Source of the DNA: Dictyophora rubrovolvata
Lineage: Eukaryota; Basidiomycota; Agaricomycetes; Phallales; Phallaceae
Direction: 5' to 3'
NCBI GenBank assembly: GCA_029959195.1
Contig: CP114122.1
Span: 62,001 to 126,000 of the forward strand
DNA length: 64,000 bases
Part shown: one piece after another, positions 45,544 through 58,495 of the stretch
How positions within the stretch are numbered: the first letter of the stretch is position 1
How the letters are laid out: the number at the start of each line of letters is the position of its first letter
Translations under genes and position numbers: made by a program
Notes under the pieces: generated by a model
Databases searched by the model: none
Seen by the model: the letters and a program-made list of their open reading frames with translations, nothing else
Told to the model about the DNA's origin: nothing

Positions 45544-48500
45544 ATGAAGTTCAGGTTAGAAAACACTTTCTTTTGCATTTTCGGATATCAATTTATATAA
45601 CTGTTGATAGTAATTCACTCAAATTCAATGCTGTCTCCGAATGGTGGGATCATTATATCGCCTATGATCATTTAAAGAAGCAGGTGTACCAGCTAGAGAA
45701 GGAGCACCAACGAGCCAATACTGTCTATCCTCGGTATCAGGATTTAGAGGCCGCCCACGAAGAAGCTGCTTTGTTGAGTAGTGGGGGTCTGGATGAACGA
45801 TTTCGGCCATCCTTGGACCACGAGTTGAAGAAAGTCATCACGTTCTATGAGAGACAGGAAACTGACGTGCTCGGAAGACTCAGTGCCATGGAAGAGGAGA
45901 TACGTAATAGAGAATCGCAAGGGTTGATACCTGAAGAGGCATACTTGTCTCCTGACAGCGATCCCGACGAAGACGAAGATCGTTTGTCTCCCATCGTTGA
46001 CTCGCTAAGCCGCACTGCTCAATTGCGCTCAAGGCCGTTTGCTTCGAGTTCACGTGAGTCGTTGATTGTTATTTGTGGTGTTTTGTGTGGCGAGAGTTGA
46101 TTTATATATCTCTGATTACACTAGGTGAAAATCCTGCACGCACCACTGGAAGAAGTCAGGAGAGACGATATAGTACTTCCTCAAGCGAAGATGGCGGAGA
46201 ATTGGACGCTAGCTTGTTATCCCTTCCTTCGAACTTGGCACCCGTATCCGAAATCGAGCCAGCGGATGATACCACAAGACCCCCAGAGCCAGCGACATAT
46301 CAATCATACCAATCGCATAAACAATCTCGTTCCCGACCACGTTTGAGTCAAGTGTTTGCACCCCACACATCTAATACCAATGATACACACCAAACCGTTT
46401 GGACTGCAAAAAACAGCTACGCATTTGACACACGTGCACTAGTCAAGAGAAAACTCGTTGACCTCTTTATATCGCTTACGTCGTTGCGGTCATACGTAGA
46501 GCTGAATTATTCAGGATTCAGTAAAATACTCAAAAAGTGCGAGTTCTCTTTTGAAGTAAACGTTGTAGTGAAATGTTGTTCATACGTCACAGATTCGACA
46601 AACATACCTACAACGAAGTAGGTTTTCTAGCTTGCAATATTTTATATTTGGTCTGGAGTCTCCTTTCTCTAGTTGAAACAGCCCTACATGCGTGACGTTG
46701 TTGAGCAAGCTTATCCTTTTCTGCCAGCGACTCGAGCTAAGCTGAAAGAGGCCATTGGTCAGACAGTTTCATTGTACGCCAAATGTGTCACTAAAAGTGA
46801 TATCTCGGTGGCAAATAAGCAACTTCGTGTACACCTACGAGAACAAATTGCTTGGGAAAGAGATACAGTATGGCGCCAAATGATCGACGCAGAACGGCAC
46901 AACCGTGCGGACAACGATGACGACACAGATAATGAAGCAATTCGGGCGGCTCAGCGTTCTACACATAATTTCGTTGTTGGAACCCCGTTGGGAACCATTC
47001 GCTTTCGGAAGAAAAAGATTTTTGTGCTTATTGGTCTTGCCGTTTTCATTTTCCTTTTGAATTATAGTGTTGTTGAAGGAATTGAAGCGAACAACTGTTT
47101 CGCTATCCTAATTTTCGCCACAATTTTGTGGGCATCTGAGGTTCGTTTGTTGTTCCATCGCTATGTAGTTAATTCACAACTGAAAATAGGCTATACCGTT
47201 ATTCGTCACCGCTTTATTGATACCCCCATTGCTTGTGATATTCAGAACTATACGGTCAAGCGATGTCCCTTACATGCGCTTGTCGACGAAGGATGCCTCC
47301 AAGTATGTACCAAAAGCACGGGAACATCGAAATATTGATTCTCCCTCATTTAGGTTTATATTTGCGGCCATGTTCTCGCCGACCATAATGCTTCTAATTG
47401 GAGGCTTCACTATAGCAGCAGCCGTTAGCAAAACTGGCATCGACAAAATCCTAGTAACGCGGGTTCTCAGCTTAGCCGGGACGCGACCTAACGTTGTAAT
47501 CCTTACATTCATGGCTGTGTCATGTTTCATGAGCATGTGGATAAGCAACGTCGCTGCGCCGACCTTATGCTTTACACTGATTCAGGTTCGCATTCCTTAT
47601 TGGGTAACTGACATTGCAGCTGATTAAGGGATGGTATTATGATAGCCTATTTTACGGACCTTACCCTCGGGGACTACATTTGCTCCATGTCTGATAGTAA
47701 GTTATCAGTCGAACTACTATTGTCGAAAATTGGGGGAACTGAAGCACCACGTTAAGCTGGGAATAGCGCTAGCTGCCAACATCGGTGGACAAACTTCACC
47801 CATCTCCTCTCCGCAAAATGTGATAGCCTATGGACAAATGGACCCGCCAATCAGCTGGTTACAGTGGTTTGCCGTCGCATTACCTGTTTCATTCCTCTCT
47901 ATCGTCATCATCTGGCTTCTTCTCTTGGTAAGCTATCGACCGGGATCTAAGGCGGATGGCGAACCTTTAGAAATCAGACCAATTAGATATAACAAAGAGG
48001 CCTTGAACATCAAGCAGTGGTGGGTATTGTTCATATGTGTTGCGACTATCGCGCTGTGGTGCGTCGAGTATAAGATTGAGAATGTTGTGGGGGATATGGG
48101 AGTCATTGCTATTTTACCGGTTGTTGCGTTCTTTGGTACGGGCGTGCTGAAAAAGGTTAGTGTCGACCGGTTTTTTTTTTTTTGGTTTCTGAGCTAACTG
48201 GAAGCATTGTTATAGAGTGACTTTGAACATTTTCTATGGACGATTGTTTGTAGGTTTCACATGCTCTCAAAAAATTAAACCTTCGTTTGCTGAGTTCATG
48301 CTAGTCCTTGCGATGGGTGGAATTTCATTGGGTAAAGGCGTCGAATCAAGTGGATTGCTTGCTGTTACCGATGGAATAGTCCGCGATGTCATAGAAGGTC
48401 TCTCGCTTAATGAAGTCGTATTTGTCTTGTCTGGAGTTGTTCTGGTGCGTGGTAGAGGGGTTTGCTTTCACATCAAGGGCTCACACAGATCGATTGCCGG

Positions 48501-49011
48501 GATTGCTTTTATATAGGTTATATCTACCTTCATCAGTCATACCGTTGCCAGTGTACTACTAGTTCCGATCGCAAAACAAATTGGAGATCAACTTTCCGGC
48601 CAACCACACTCTAGATTACTCATCTTTTTGACTGGGTTGATTTGTTCGACGGGTATGGCAATGCCTGTTTCAGGATTTCCGAATCAGACTGCGTATGTAA
48701 AAACAGTGTCGTTTTTTTTTGGAGAGATATTTAATTGATTTGGTGATGAAATTAGTGCTAATCAAGTGAACGAGCTGGGTGATTTGTATCTTAGCAATAT
48801 TGATTTTTTGAAGAATGGTATTCCTGCAAGTATCTTAGCTACCCTGGTATGTTGTTTCTCCTCGTTTTTTCTGACTTGTTTTGTGTATTGACATTTGCCC
48901 ATGTAGGTTGTATCGACTGTCGGGTATCTTTTAATGCGGGCGATTGGGTATGTCTTATTCATGGAACATATTGATTGATGACTCACGGAATGATGTTGGA
49001 TTAGGCTGTGA
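45544..49011 (+). CDS. SPX-domain low-affinity phosphate transporter (Pho87/90/91 type)
   Basis: This is a membrane phosphate transporter of the SLC13/DASS anion family with an N-terminal SPX sensor. The first exon MKFS joins by a short intron to NSLKFNAVSEWWDHYIAYDH and LKKQVYQLEKEHQ, the SPX start. KVITFYERQETDVLGRL, DLFISLTSLRSYVELNYSGF, SKILKK and a short exon FDKHTYNE complete the SPX fold, whose Lys/Tyr residues bind inositol pyrophosphates. Transporter helices follow: KIFVLIGLAVFIFLLNYSVV (47020-47080), FATILWASE, AIPLFVTALLIPPLLVIFRT, FSPTIMLLIGGFTIAAAVSK (47370-47430), WISNVAAPTLCFTLI, then ALAANIGGQTSPISSPQNVI (47770-47830). The later part has AMGGISLGKGVESSGLLAVT, STFISHTVASVLLVPIAKQI and GMAMPVSGFPNQ, ending MRAIGL at 49011. 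SN.A.P and GG..SP.S.PQN are transport-site motifs of the family. Over ten introns; it looks intact. Confidence 0.92.
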
Positions 49012-52000
49012 CAAAAATTCCCTGCAATTTTCATTTTTGTTCTATTGTCTCTGCCCAATATATCTTTCTGTCGAGTTATGGGACTCGGATGTATTGAACC
49101 AGGACCCTTTTATTTATGAATTAGAAGCAAGATCATCAAAACAGTATTCGACAACCGTTTGAATGGTTTCTAGGATGTCGCGATATCGATGATCTCCTTA
49201 CAACAATGCTTTCAATTTAGTCACAGATAATCAAGGTGCCCGTCGCCCCAGCTGCTGCGGATGAGTTAAAAATTGTGGGAGTTCGTGTATGATGTGACGG
49301 ATAGTGATTCCTGATATTATTATTGAAGTCGTATTTGCACAAAAATTAAAAAGAGGAAGCACTGCCTGTGAACGGGGTGGACGAAGCAAGGACAAACTCG
49401 AAGCGGAAAAAAGAAAGCGGGGTTTGAATAGTACGTCAGTCTGTTTCCACACTCTCGCCTCTTGTCCCATGTCCAACGCAACGCCGACCCACCCACGGGA
49501 AAACCAAGGTCAAAATTGTTTAAGGTTGAATGTTACGCTCAACTATGTAATCGTATTTGAATTGGCCTTAATTTCCTTACAGCTTGCTGATAAAAACAAT
49601 GACTTTAGACAACCCCACCCCTTCGCAGACGACCTTTTTAAGATGACGTTTTGGAATTAACTCGGAACTACTCGCAATTTTTCCGTTGTCAAGATACTCT
49701 AAATTAAATTGCCTTGGATATCGTATTGCATTTCACACTTGTTGCACTACCATAGACCGAGCACACCGAGCACCACGCATCATGCATCATGATTCATACA
49801 CGTAGTATGATGCATGATGCATGCGCCTTTCATTTCTCAAGCCACTCAAGTCAGCTCAGATATTATGTTCCTGGTCGTTCCTATAGCAAGTTATGAGCTG
49901 CGTGGTTAGTTGCTTTTTATGATTTTAAGGTGTATGACACCTGATAACGAGCAATAATAGATATGCATATGTATATCATCCCGGTCTTTTGCGAACGCAT
50001 AGAAGAATCAGAAATACGCTTGCAATGACTAATGTTCTACCTTCAATGTTTTGTCTATATCTTTTTAGGTCAATAGGGTCAGTCGTTCACTCGCCGCATA
50101 AGGTTTAGCTCCAGCGCTCAATCATACTCTTTTTCTTCATCTAGTCGCGTAAGCGGAAGAAAACGCATATGCCCGGTGAAAAAGGTGCGGAAGTGTCCAC
50201 GGCATTATTGGAATGCTGGTCATGATTATTTGTGACTCTAATGCATGAACCAAAACCCCCTGTCCTCTGTTTCTTAAATGGAAACTTTTGGAGTTCTTTT
50301 GGTTACCAAGTCAACTTAGATGTTTGAGAAGAAGTATTGAACACGCCTTTTAGGAAAATGAATAACGCCATTTGTATTAATAACGTCTGAGGACCGGACA
50401 CGGACACTCGCCGATAGGGGATTCTTTGGGGTATCATTTTCTATCTATTCTCACTCCCTCATGTTGTCGTGGTCGCCTGCTATTTGCTCTACTGTTCAGG
50501 CAAAATTCAGCGCATGACTCTGGATTCCCGAAAGTCAATATCATCCAGTCAGACTAGTCCCGACTCGGCTCAAGTGAATCACATGGGTTTTTTCCTCTTG
50601 ACTCTCCCTATTTGATAGGGTTAACCTCTATTATACAGTTCCAATTCTAATAGCTACGGCGGTTATATGATGTATTTTGTATTGCTGAATAGTGCCAAGC
50701 GTACAACTTTCTTTCACCTCCTTAAGCTCTTTAACACTCTAGATTCTACTAGGCTCGGAAGAGAAGTGTTCAAGTGGCATATTGAAATTCATGACCCATT
50801 TCGGCTAAAGAAAGAATGACATTCTTCCCAAAAATATCTTGCTGCGCGAAAAGCGTCATTTGTAACTACCATCTAGTGAGATTCGCGGCGCGCGTGACCA
50901 CCATGGTGACTATCCAAATTGGGTGTTCCACAACAATGCCCAGTGCAAGTGGAAAACCGCCAGGAAGATCATGCCACTATCAAGACGAATTTTCAGTATT
51001 TGATATCACCGAACGTAATTCTCGAAATGGACTAGCCTTGGTTCACACGATTACAATAACCATATGACTCTATCTTGAGTAACATGCTTTACGGCTTTTC
51101 TCTGGAATCATGATTTGTGACCCATGCGTCTTCTCCTTTGGACGCTCTCCTTTGCCTTACAGGATATATACATTTGCACACATTTACACGCCCAAGCTGC
51201 TTCTTGGCCAATGTGATTCAGGGGTGGACGTGGAGGTGGATAGAAAACTCGGATTATTGGTCTTTTGACGATACGTCATGACAATATGGACTGTTTTCTT
51301 GTTTTATCCGTATTAGAGTGCGTTAGCACGTTGAACGATGCGATATACGGAGTTTTTTTCTCCTGTCATCTGAAGCGTAAAAGTCTAAACGATTTCAGAG
51401 AGGAGGCCCCAGGCTTGTTGGCTGGCAATTGAGGATGATGGACAAATTGATTCAGGAAAAATACTCGAGAACGGGCCCTAAACTATCCCTCAAAATCGAT
51501 TTGTCGCCCATTTTGCCCAAAATGTGAATCTGCGATTTAATAGTTACCAATCATTATCAACTATGACTGCAACGCCGGTTGCTAAGGCTCAAACCCCGTC
51601 TCCCTCGAAGCCTCGCCTTAATTATGAGGAAGCCTTAAGCCCATCCAAACATAGGTTTCTCGTCTAAATTCGGGTCCGGAAAGGTACGCAATACCTTTTT
51701 TTAGCACCCGGCGTCATTGTGACTTTGTCTCATAAGCTTCCTTTTTCCGAACCGACCGCGTATGTACACTTATGCGGCAGCGGTGCGGATTGAACTGCTA
51801 CGTCTAAAAAACACCATGTGGTGATTTATCCCAAATCGCTATCTCACTCCTCCAACGCCTCCATTCATAACTATTTCGTGACCCGATCTTCGTATGGGTT
51901 TAGGCGTATGTATGTGCCTCATACATATGTGCTCTCTCACCGCACACGCTTCCACGTGGAAAACTCTCTATGTGATTCTCATGGCTCCTATGCTTCCTAC

Positions 52001-52283
52001 CGGTCCTGTGGTCTGCTGGTCTTGTGCTGTATGCACAAGCACACACCCTTTTCTCGCCCTTTTTTCATTTTCTATTCAGTTCTTCGATATCATAACGGCA
52101 ACGTGTCAGCGCTTTGTCGAAACTAGGAGTTTGTTCGGTTTTTCCTTTTAAAAAAAGAGATATGCTCCTTGGTCTTTGTTGTCGTTGGGGGTTGGGTTTA
52201 TAAGAGACCCTTGGGATTTTCGCTTTTTTGTCTGCGTTCTCTAAATCTTTGTATCGGTCTTGATTTCGGTCTCACTGGCAATC
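49012..52283. other. Long intergenic stretch upstream of the chitinase gene
   Basis: Over 3.2 kb I see no defensible gene. Short frames such as 49304-49660, 50816-51067 and 51818-52151 lack family features. An inverted repeat at 49776-49820 is listed separately. The last 150 bases before 52284 are T-rich with a GTTTATAAGAG at about 52195, a plausible TATA region for the chitinase. Confidence 0.45.
49776..49820. repeat. Perfect 14-bp inverted repeat, 17-base spacer
   Basis: GCATCATGCATCAT (49776-49789) is the exact reverse complement of ATGATGCATGATGC (49807-49820). Each arm is itself built of ATGCAT/CATGAT words, so part of the symmetry comes from local repetition. The function is unknown; a small stem or a protein-binding dyad is possible. 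Confidence 0.85.
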
Positions 52284-54581
52284 ATGCGGCAAACCCTTTT
52301 CTTTTCGCTCCTCATCGCGTCGTTTGGATACGTGTTCTCTTTTGACGTTACCAAGAACAGCAATGTATGCTTTCTGTTACTCATGATTACTCTATGACTT
52401 ACAATCCTTCATAGTTGGCAGTATATTGGGGTCAAGTACGTACATACATATTGTGCACAGCCATTCTAAAACGAGCGAATAGAACTCATACGGGGTAACC
52501 CATCCGGGTTCAACCCAACAGCAGCAGAACTTGTCATACTACTGTCAAGATGATAGCATAGACGTTTTGCCTCTTGCTTTCCTGGATACCTTTTTCGCTG
52601 AAGGAGGTTTACCGCACTATGACCTTTCCAACGTCAGTCAAAGTCATTCTCACGTTTAAAGCGTGGCTTAACTTTCGTATAGATATGCAGCAGCGATAGC
52701 AATCCTACTTTTTCTGGTACTGAATTGGCAGAATGTCAGTTTATGGCTGCCGATATTCAAGTGCGTCCCTCTGTGTATCTCACCGAATAACTTTAATTCC
52801 TTATCTCGATTCTGTCTGTCAGACGTGTCAATCAAAGGGAAAAATTGTCACTCTCAGTTTGGGTGGGGGTGCCGCATCAGGTGTCACATTCTCATCAGCT
52901 TCTCAAGCCGAAAGCTTTGCCGATACGGTGAGATTTTTTTTTCTTTCACCACAGTACCCTCATGAATACGTCCTTAATGTTGCCTTTTTTCCGTTCGCCG
53001 AAAGATCTGGGATTTATTTTTAGGAGGAAATAGTTCGACTCGGCCGTTTGGTTCTGCTGTCCTTGACGGGTTGGTGCTCAAGCCGTTCCCATTTCAAAAG
53101 TAATCTCAATGACACTTTTTTTCACGATACAGAGTCGACTTGGATATCGAAGGCGGAGGAACAACTTACTATAGCTCGTTCATTAGTCAAATTCAATCCC
53201 ATGCTAAGGGTGCTAACAAAAAGTTCGTCTTGTTAACTACAGTTGTCGGGAAACCTCTTGTCTGAATGTTTTTGTTTAGATACTATATCTCCGGCGCACC
53301 GCAATGTCCCTACCCTGACGCTTATATGGGCACAGTTCTCAATGCTGCCTCATTTGATATGGTTTATGTTCAGTTCTGTGAGCATATCAAGTGTTACATA
53401 TCTCGTATCCTCTTTACATATTCGTTCATCACTTAAGACAACAACTATTGCGGTCTCAATGAATTTAGCAATCCGAATGTACGTTCTTCTTTTCCCTTAT
53501 TCATCCCTCCGCAATGCTGACGATGGGCAGGACTGGGATTTTAGCACTTGGTAAGCAACTGTCTTATCCCTCATAAACGAACGGGCGATAATGACGTCAA
53601 ATTGAAAAATCAGGGACAACTGGGCCAAAACAGTATCTATCAATCCAAACGTCAAAGTATACATCGGTGCGCCCGCTTCTTCGACAGCTGCTGGGTCAGG
53701 GTACGTCAATGCTGCTACGCTGGGATCGATTGTGCAGCAAACTCAAGGCAACTTTTCATCTTTCGGAGGTATGTGAAATTGCTTTAAATAAGATGCTATG
53801 CTTTTAATAGTTGTTTAACCATGCTTTGATTTAGGTGTTATGATGTGGGATGCTTCGCAAGCATACGTCAATGGTCGTTATGATGCGGCAATTAAGGCCT
53901 CTTTGACGGGCGGACCGCCCAGCCCACCATCCTCTCCACCCACGTCTTCACCTCCATCTTCTACGCCTCCTCCATCCAAATCGACGTCATCATCAAGTTC
54001 CAAGAGTAGCACCCCACCCACATCTGCACCCGCACCATCACCTACATCCACGGCTATACCAACTTCATGTGCTGGCGTACCAGCTTGGTCTAATACGGTG
54101 GCATATCAAGGCGGATCGTCGGTCGTGTACAGTGAGTTTCTACACCTGTTCGGGTAAAGTCGAAAGCGCGTGTGTTGATTTAAAAAAACTTCCATAGATA
54201 GTTCTTTGTGGACTGCGAAATGGTGGACTGAAGCTGATACACCAGGTAAGGTCAAATCCACGACCATAGTCAGTACGTGGCACATGCGTCACGAATCATG
54301 ATTATTTTATTCATGACATTATCATTGTTCATTGCCATTGCCACGTCAACTATGCCGCTCTGTTGTTGAATATGTTTCTGACTCTTTTTTTTACAGGAGG
54401 ACCAGCTGGCGTTTGGGTCGATGACGGTACTTGTTCAAGTTTGGGCGGTGCAGTCGCCACTTCCAATAAAGGTGCCGCGTCATCAGGCTCTGCTGCGAGA
54501 ACCGGGTCCGCTAGTGCCCATGTCAGTGCCGGTGTTGCACCCACGGGAACGACCAAGCGTTCGCGATTCTTCCGGGTTTGA
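52284..54581 (+). CDS. Secreted GH18 class III chitinase with Ser/Pro linker and chitin-binding module
   Basis: This enzyme hydrolyses chitin in the wall or environment. The signal peptide [19 protein letters not shown] starts at 52284. The GH18 barrel begins with [47 protein letters not shown] and [28 protein letters not shown] (52838-52890) is the substrate-binding motif. VDLDIEGG, encoded around 53133-53157, carries the DxDxE catalytic signature with Glu as proton donor. Then follow [46 protein letters not shown] and [19 protein letters not shown] Pro/Ser/Thr linker of about 55 residues (53917-54060) joins a CBM5/12-like module: [17 protein letters not shown], then [15 protein letters not shown] and [14 protein letters not shown] basic Ser/Ala-rich tail ends at 54581. 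It has about a dozen short introns. All key residues are present, so an active enzyme is likely. Confidence 0.93.
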
Positions 54582-55808
54582 AAGTTCTCCCTCTCATAGA
54601 CGAATGTTGAATGATTGGATGCCTGAACGACTTTATGGATGAATAAATTTGTATTCGTGTAACTATTTTCTTTTGACGCTTGGCTTTATCTTTACACATA
54701 TTATGTATTGCAGTGTACACCATGTAAACCTGTCATTGTACCAGTATGCACGTGTTCACTATGTGTCTATTATATTAGGTTTTTAGAGCTGTTTTATTCA
54801 CCTTCACTGGCATAGCGCTAGCGCTATATGTTGTCATGGAACGAGACATTTATGATCGTTAAATTGTTCATCAGAAAGGATCTGATAGTCGACGGATATT
54901 GGGCTATCGAGACAGAACTAGATGTCATATCATAATCAGGATAAAGAACTGATGGCGACGTCCTCTTTGCCTGAGCGCATGTTGTAAGACGTCGTTCCAT
55001 CCTGAGTCATCTATTACCCCAATGTCCACCGCACTCGGAGGTTGGTAATAAACGGATGGCTGTTTAACAATTATCTGATATGAAGAGATATGGTTGGCGT
55101 AGCACAGGACTTGAGGTTAGATTTCGCATTGCGAATGAAATGGATGGGTTCTGTCAATGGGCAAGGCCGATGAACGACTGTTGCTGGATTAGGTAACAAA
55201 AAGGTAAGCAGTTTTCTTCTTCAGAGCGAACTTCATCATCCATATGATAATTCAGGAAGAAACGATAATCACTATGGGTGTTCTGAACCTTGATACATGA
55301 TGGCCGCCATTCAAATTGATGTCGTAGTAGAGAAAACGTAGATCACAGATATAAAAGCCTTTGAACAAGGATATCGATGGACGATAGTTTTAAATTGACT
55401 GCGCTACGCGGTGCGCACATCGCCCGATGGCACTGTAGAAATTGTGTAGAAGACTGGATGGGTGATTCGGTTTATTAAAGGTTTATAAACCATAAAAAGA
55501 CCCTAAAAACATCTTGATCGGTTAATAAATCAAAAAAAAACCGAAATCGATTTTTGCGACATGAGTTCGTCACCGCCTTTTGTTACACATTACTTGCGGT
55601 AGATCCAGGTGGTCAAGAAGATTGTCTTTGTCGATTTGGATTAAGGTATGTCCCAACAAAGCATGTTCTAGGTTTATTTAATGTGTTGATTCTGAGACCT
55701 AGTGTGAGTCTGTACGTGGTTTCGGAGGACATATCCTCCATGTATAAACAAATTACTCCACTATTACGGGGCACCAACGAAACGCCTTCATTGGTATGAG
55801 ATTTGGAC
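54582..55808. other. 3' intergenic between convergent chitinase and DUF6533 gene 2
   Basis: No gene was seen. This sequence presumably includes the 3' ends of both flanking genes. An open frame at 55554-55799 (+) overlaps no recognisable family. Confidence 0.45.
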
Positions 55809-57673
55809 TCATTCCCCGAAGTCGAGAATTGACAGGTCTCTATTGTCCTGACTCACAACCCGCAATTCATTTCCAGAACGATAAACCCCAGTCGCGTAGT
55901 TTGGATCACCTTTGAGTGTAAGAACAAGCCGAGAGCTCTGACGTTCATTTCAGTGATGAGAGCCAATTTAAGACACCAGTGAAACACAAACCACAATAGA
56001 GGAAGTAGCCGCAATGACTCTGAAAGAAAAACACTAATTGAGTGTAATAATAATAGGATATAACTCAGGCTCACAATGGAGCAATGCTAATCATGATAGA
56101 TTGACCATACACGCTAAAAAGCGTGAGACCCACAACCGCACCCACTAGCAGTATTCAAGTTAGAATTAAATAACTCCAGGGAAAGAAAGAGACGCAACCA
56201 AAGTTACTTTTTTCAACTATCTATCAGAAAGTTGTAAACGGCATTTCATAAAGCAAAACTTACGTGAGATAACAAATGACACCATCACGAACCAAAACTA
56301 TAAACATTGGTGCCAAAGTCCCACTTTCTCTTAATAATCGATGCTTATTCAAGGTTTGTTTCAGGCAAAAATGCCTATAAAAAACAGCAATGGCAAACCA
56401 AGAGTATAAAACTAAAAAAGGACAAATAATTCGAGAACTTTGTAGAGTAATAGAAAATCAAAATGCACCTCCAATTATTAAGGAAGGAATCCTAATTATG
56501 GTTGTATTAGTTCTTGATAGACGGCTTTTGAGTCTTTGGGCGGTACATACCCTGGGCTCAACCGAAGTAATTTTGATGATGTAGGGGTTTTCGTCGAGAT
56601 ACAGGTTTTGAAAGAAGACAAAGTCCCTAATACGTCTATGACCGTAAACTCGGCTCTTGCTGCGTTTAAAACAACCAGTGATATATGTGCCTGTTTCGAA
56701 GCCAATCTAGCTCAGTTTCAAAGCTAACTATGTATGTAACATACAATTGCTTCACCTGTAAGTGCATAAATAGTTACTTCATTGAAAACTAAAAGAAAAT
56801 GCGTACATGCTAGGGTGGCGATTAGCACTTTTCTGACTGGAAATAATATAAATGAGAATCTAGAAGGCATTTTTCGAGTATGCTCAACTTACCTAACTTT
56901 GACGTATACAACTTATCCAGCCTTAAAGCAAGCAAACAGTCTGAGGGGAAAATGCACAGCATTGTTGTTCCTCTAAGTATATGGTACAATCGTAAGAGGC
57001 CTCCACGTTAGTATATCAAAATTAGGGGACGTACAAAAGCAGATACCATTCCAAACCGATGCAACTATAAAAGGCTTAAAGACTGCAATTCCAACCAGAA
57101 GCACAATGGAATACAGACTACTGTGAAAACGATCGATGTCAAGCAATTCCATGAGCAAATAAGACGTACGTTTGGTGTGTTTGAAGGAGGAGCTGATATT
57201 TGCGGGTAATAATAAAGTTCAAATGACTACCATAACAAAATCGACACGATTTTCTCACCTACTATTAAACTATGGTTTTCCGCTTGTCAATTGATATCAT
57301 ACGGCTTCGAAAAGTGCTCAAGCATACCAAGGTATAACGAAGGGTATGTATCGACAGGTTAAATATAAAGTCTTAAACATAGACCATGGCCGCCTTGAGG
57401 GAAAGTCAAGGTGGGAAGGGTTGAACAAGGGTCACCGACCTCCAAACATAGAGAATCTAAAACTTTTGAGCAGAATTTTTGTATGTCAGAACTGACTTTA
57501 CCTCTGACTCTAAGGTAAGAAAAACATCAAATGTGAGCAACGCAAGCGTTCCATCTAGTTAGATAGACATTAGTGGGGATATACAAGCAAGTTATTGACT
57601 AACATGCTATTTGGCGAAGACGATAGCCATTTTCAAGTACGGTGACGAGCTCCAATTGTTCGAGTTGAGACAT
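55809..57673 (-). CDS. DUF6533 multi-pass membrane protein 2
   Basis: The ATG at 57673 gives MSQLEQLELVTVLENGYRLR. The next exon has GTLALLTFDVFLTLESEVKS followed by VLTYKNSAQ, the DUF6533 pattern (YD/FD..LTL..E(V/I)), at about 57550-57470. It then reads PWSMFKTLYLTCRYIPFVIP (about 57390-57330). Further recognisable pieces are VHFDFLLLYKVLELF (about 56490-56445), then RLLRESGTLAPMFIVLVRDG with VICYL (about 56343-56270), the conserved late segment (L..LVRDG..YYL). The last exon reads SSRLVLTLKGDPNYATGVYR and ends RDLSILDFGE at 55809. This is the same family as the gene at 11104 but clearly divergent, so it is not a recent duplicate. Function is unknown; a predicted seven-helix membrane protein. 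Exons between 57330 and 56500 are not resolved, and a decayed exon cannot be excluded there. Confidence 0.65.
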
Positions 57674-58495
57674 GGTACTTGTCAAATGTAAAAAGACCAA
57701 AAACAGGGAAGCCTGAGCCGCAAGCGAAAACAAGGAAATTTATATGAGTATCCTCGAATAATGGGCTAGTGCCCAGCTGGCTCGACCGCGCTCGCAACAC
57801 AGACACCATGAGCTCGAGTCGGAAACTGAGGGACTTAGGGAACAAAGACTAGCGAGATACAAATAAAACATCTCCAAATGGATGCTAGAGCGTTAAAAGG
57901 CCATTCCGCCCATCTAACCAACATTGATCTCTCGCAGTTCAGATGACAGCTTATCTTGGGCGAGATGGGCTGTTATGATGAATGTACCTTTGCTCCTCAC
58001 TGCCTGCGGCCGTTCTTGTCATCAGAGTATAAACCCGGATGTCAAAGAGTTACAGTCAGATCAATGAAAGCGACAACATTGCGAGCAGGCCAAGATTGTA
58101 GAGGAGCACTCGCTTGTCAGTGCGCCGAAGTTGTACCAGTTAAGGCTAATAGAGGCTTAGCGGGATGCGAAAATCAGCCATTTCCTGCTAACCGAACTAT
58201 TTACAAGGCCACCGGCCTTGTGTAGGCATGAATAATAGACAATCAATGTAATTTGAACTTCCCTCATGCCCACACTAATACACAGACATGCCGGAAACAA
58301 CAAACGTTGCATATTCAGTACTTTCGTACAAACTACAGGACAAGTTCAAGTTCAGTGCACACAAATTTATGTAACGTCACGCAGGAACGAGGGAAAGTGT
58401 ATTTTGGAGAGTTGAATCGATACTGGTCTGAATTGCTCGGATGACGCTTGGCGAGATGTTAGCCTAGAGTAAGGAGGACGACCAATAAGTCTAAC
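57674..58495. other. Upstream region of DUF6533 gene 2, downstream of HsbA-like gene
   Basis: Nothing firm was seen. The plus frame 57956-58225 contains several cysteines (MGEMGCYDECTFAPHC) but no start context or relatives known to me. I regard it as chance. Confidence 0.4.

Noticed and set aside
51818-52151. Overlapping open frames before the chitinase start
   Set aside because: Two frames overlap in the same T-rich leader and neither shows family features. This is more likely promoter and 5' leader.
57956-58225. A Cys-containing plus frame MGEMGCYDECTFAPHC
   Set aside because: There is no start context, no signal peptide and no repeated Cys spacing, unlike the pair at 28.8 and 30.4 kb.
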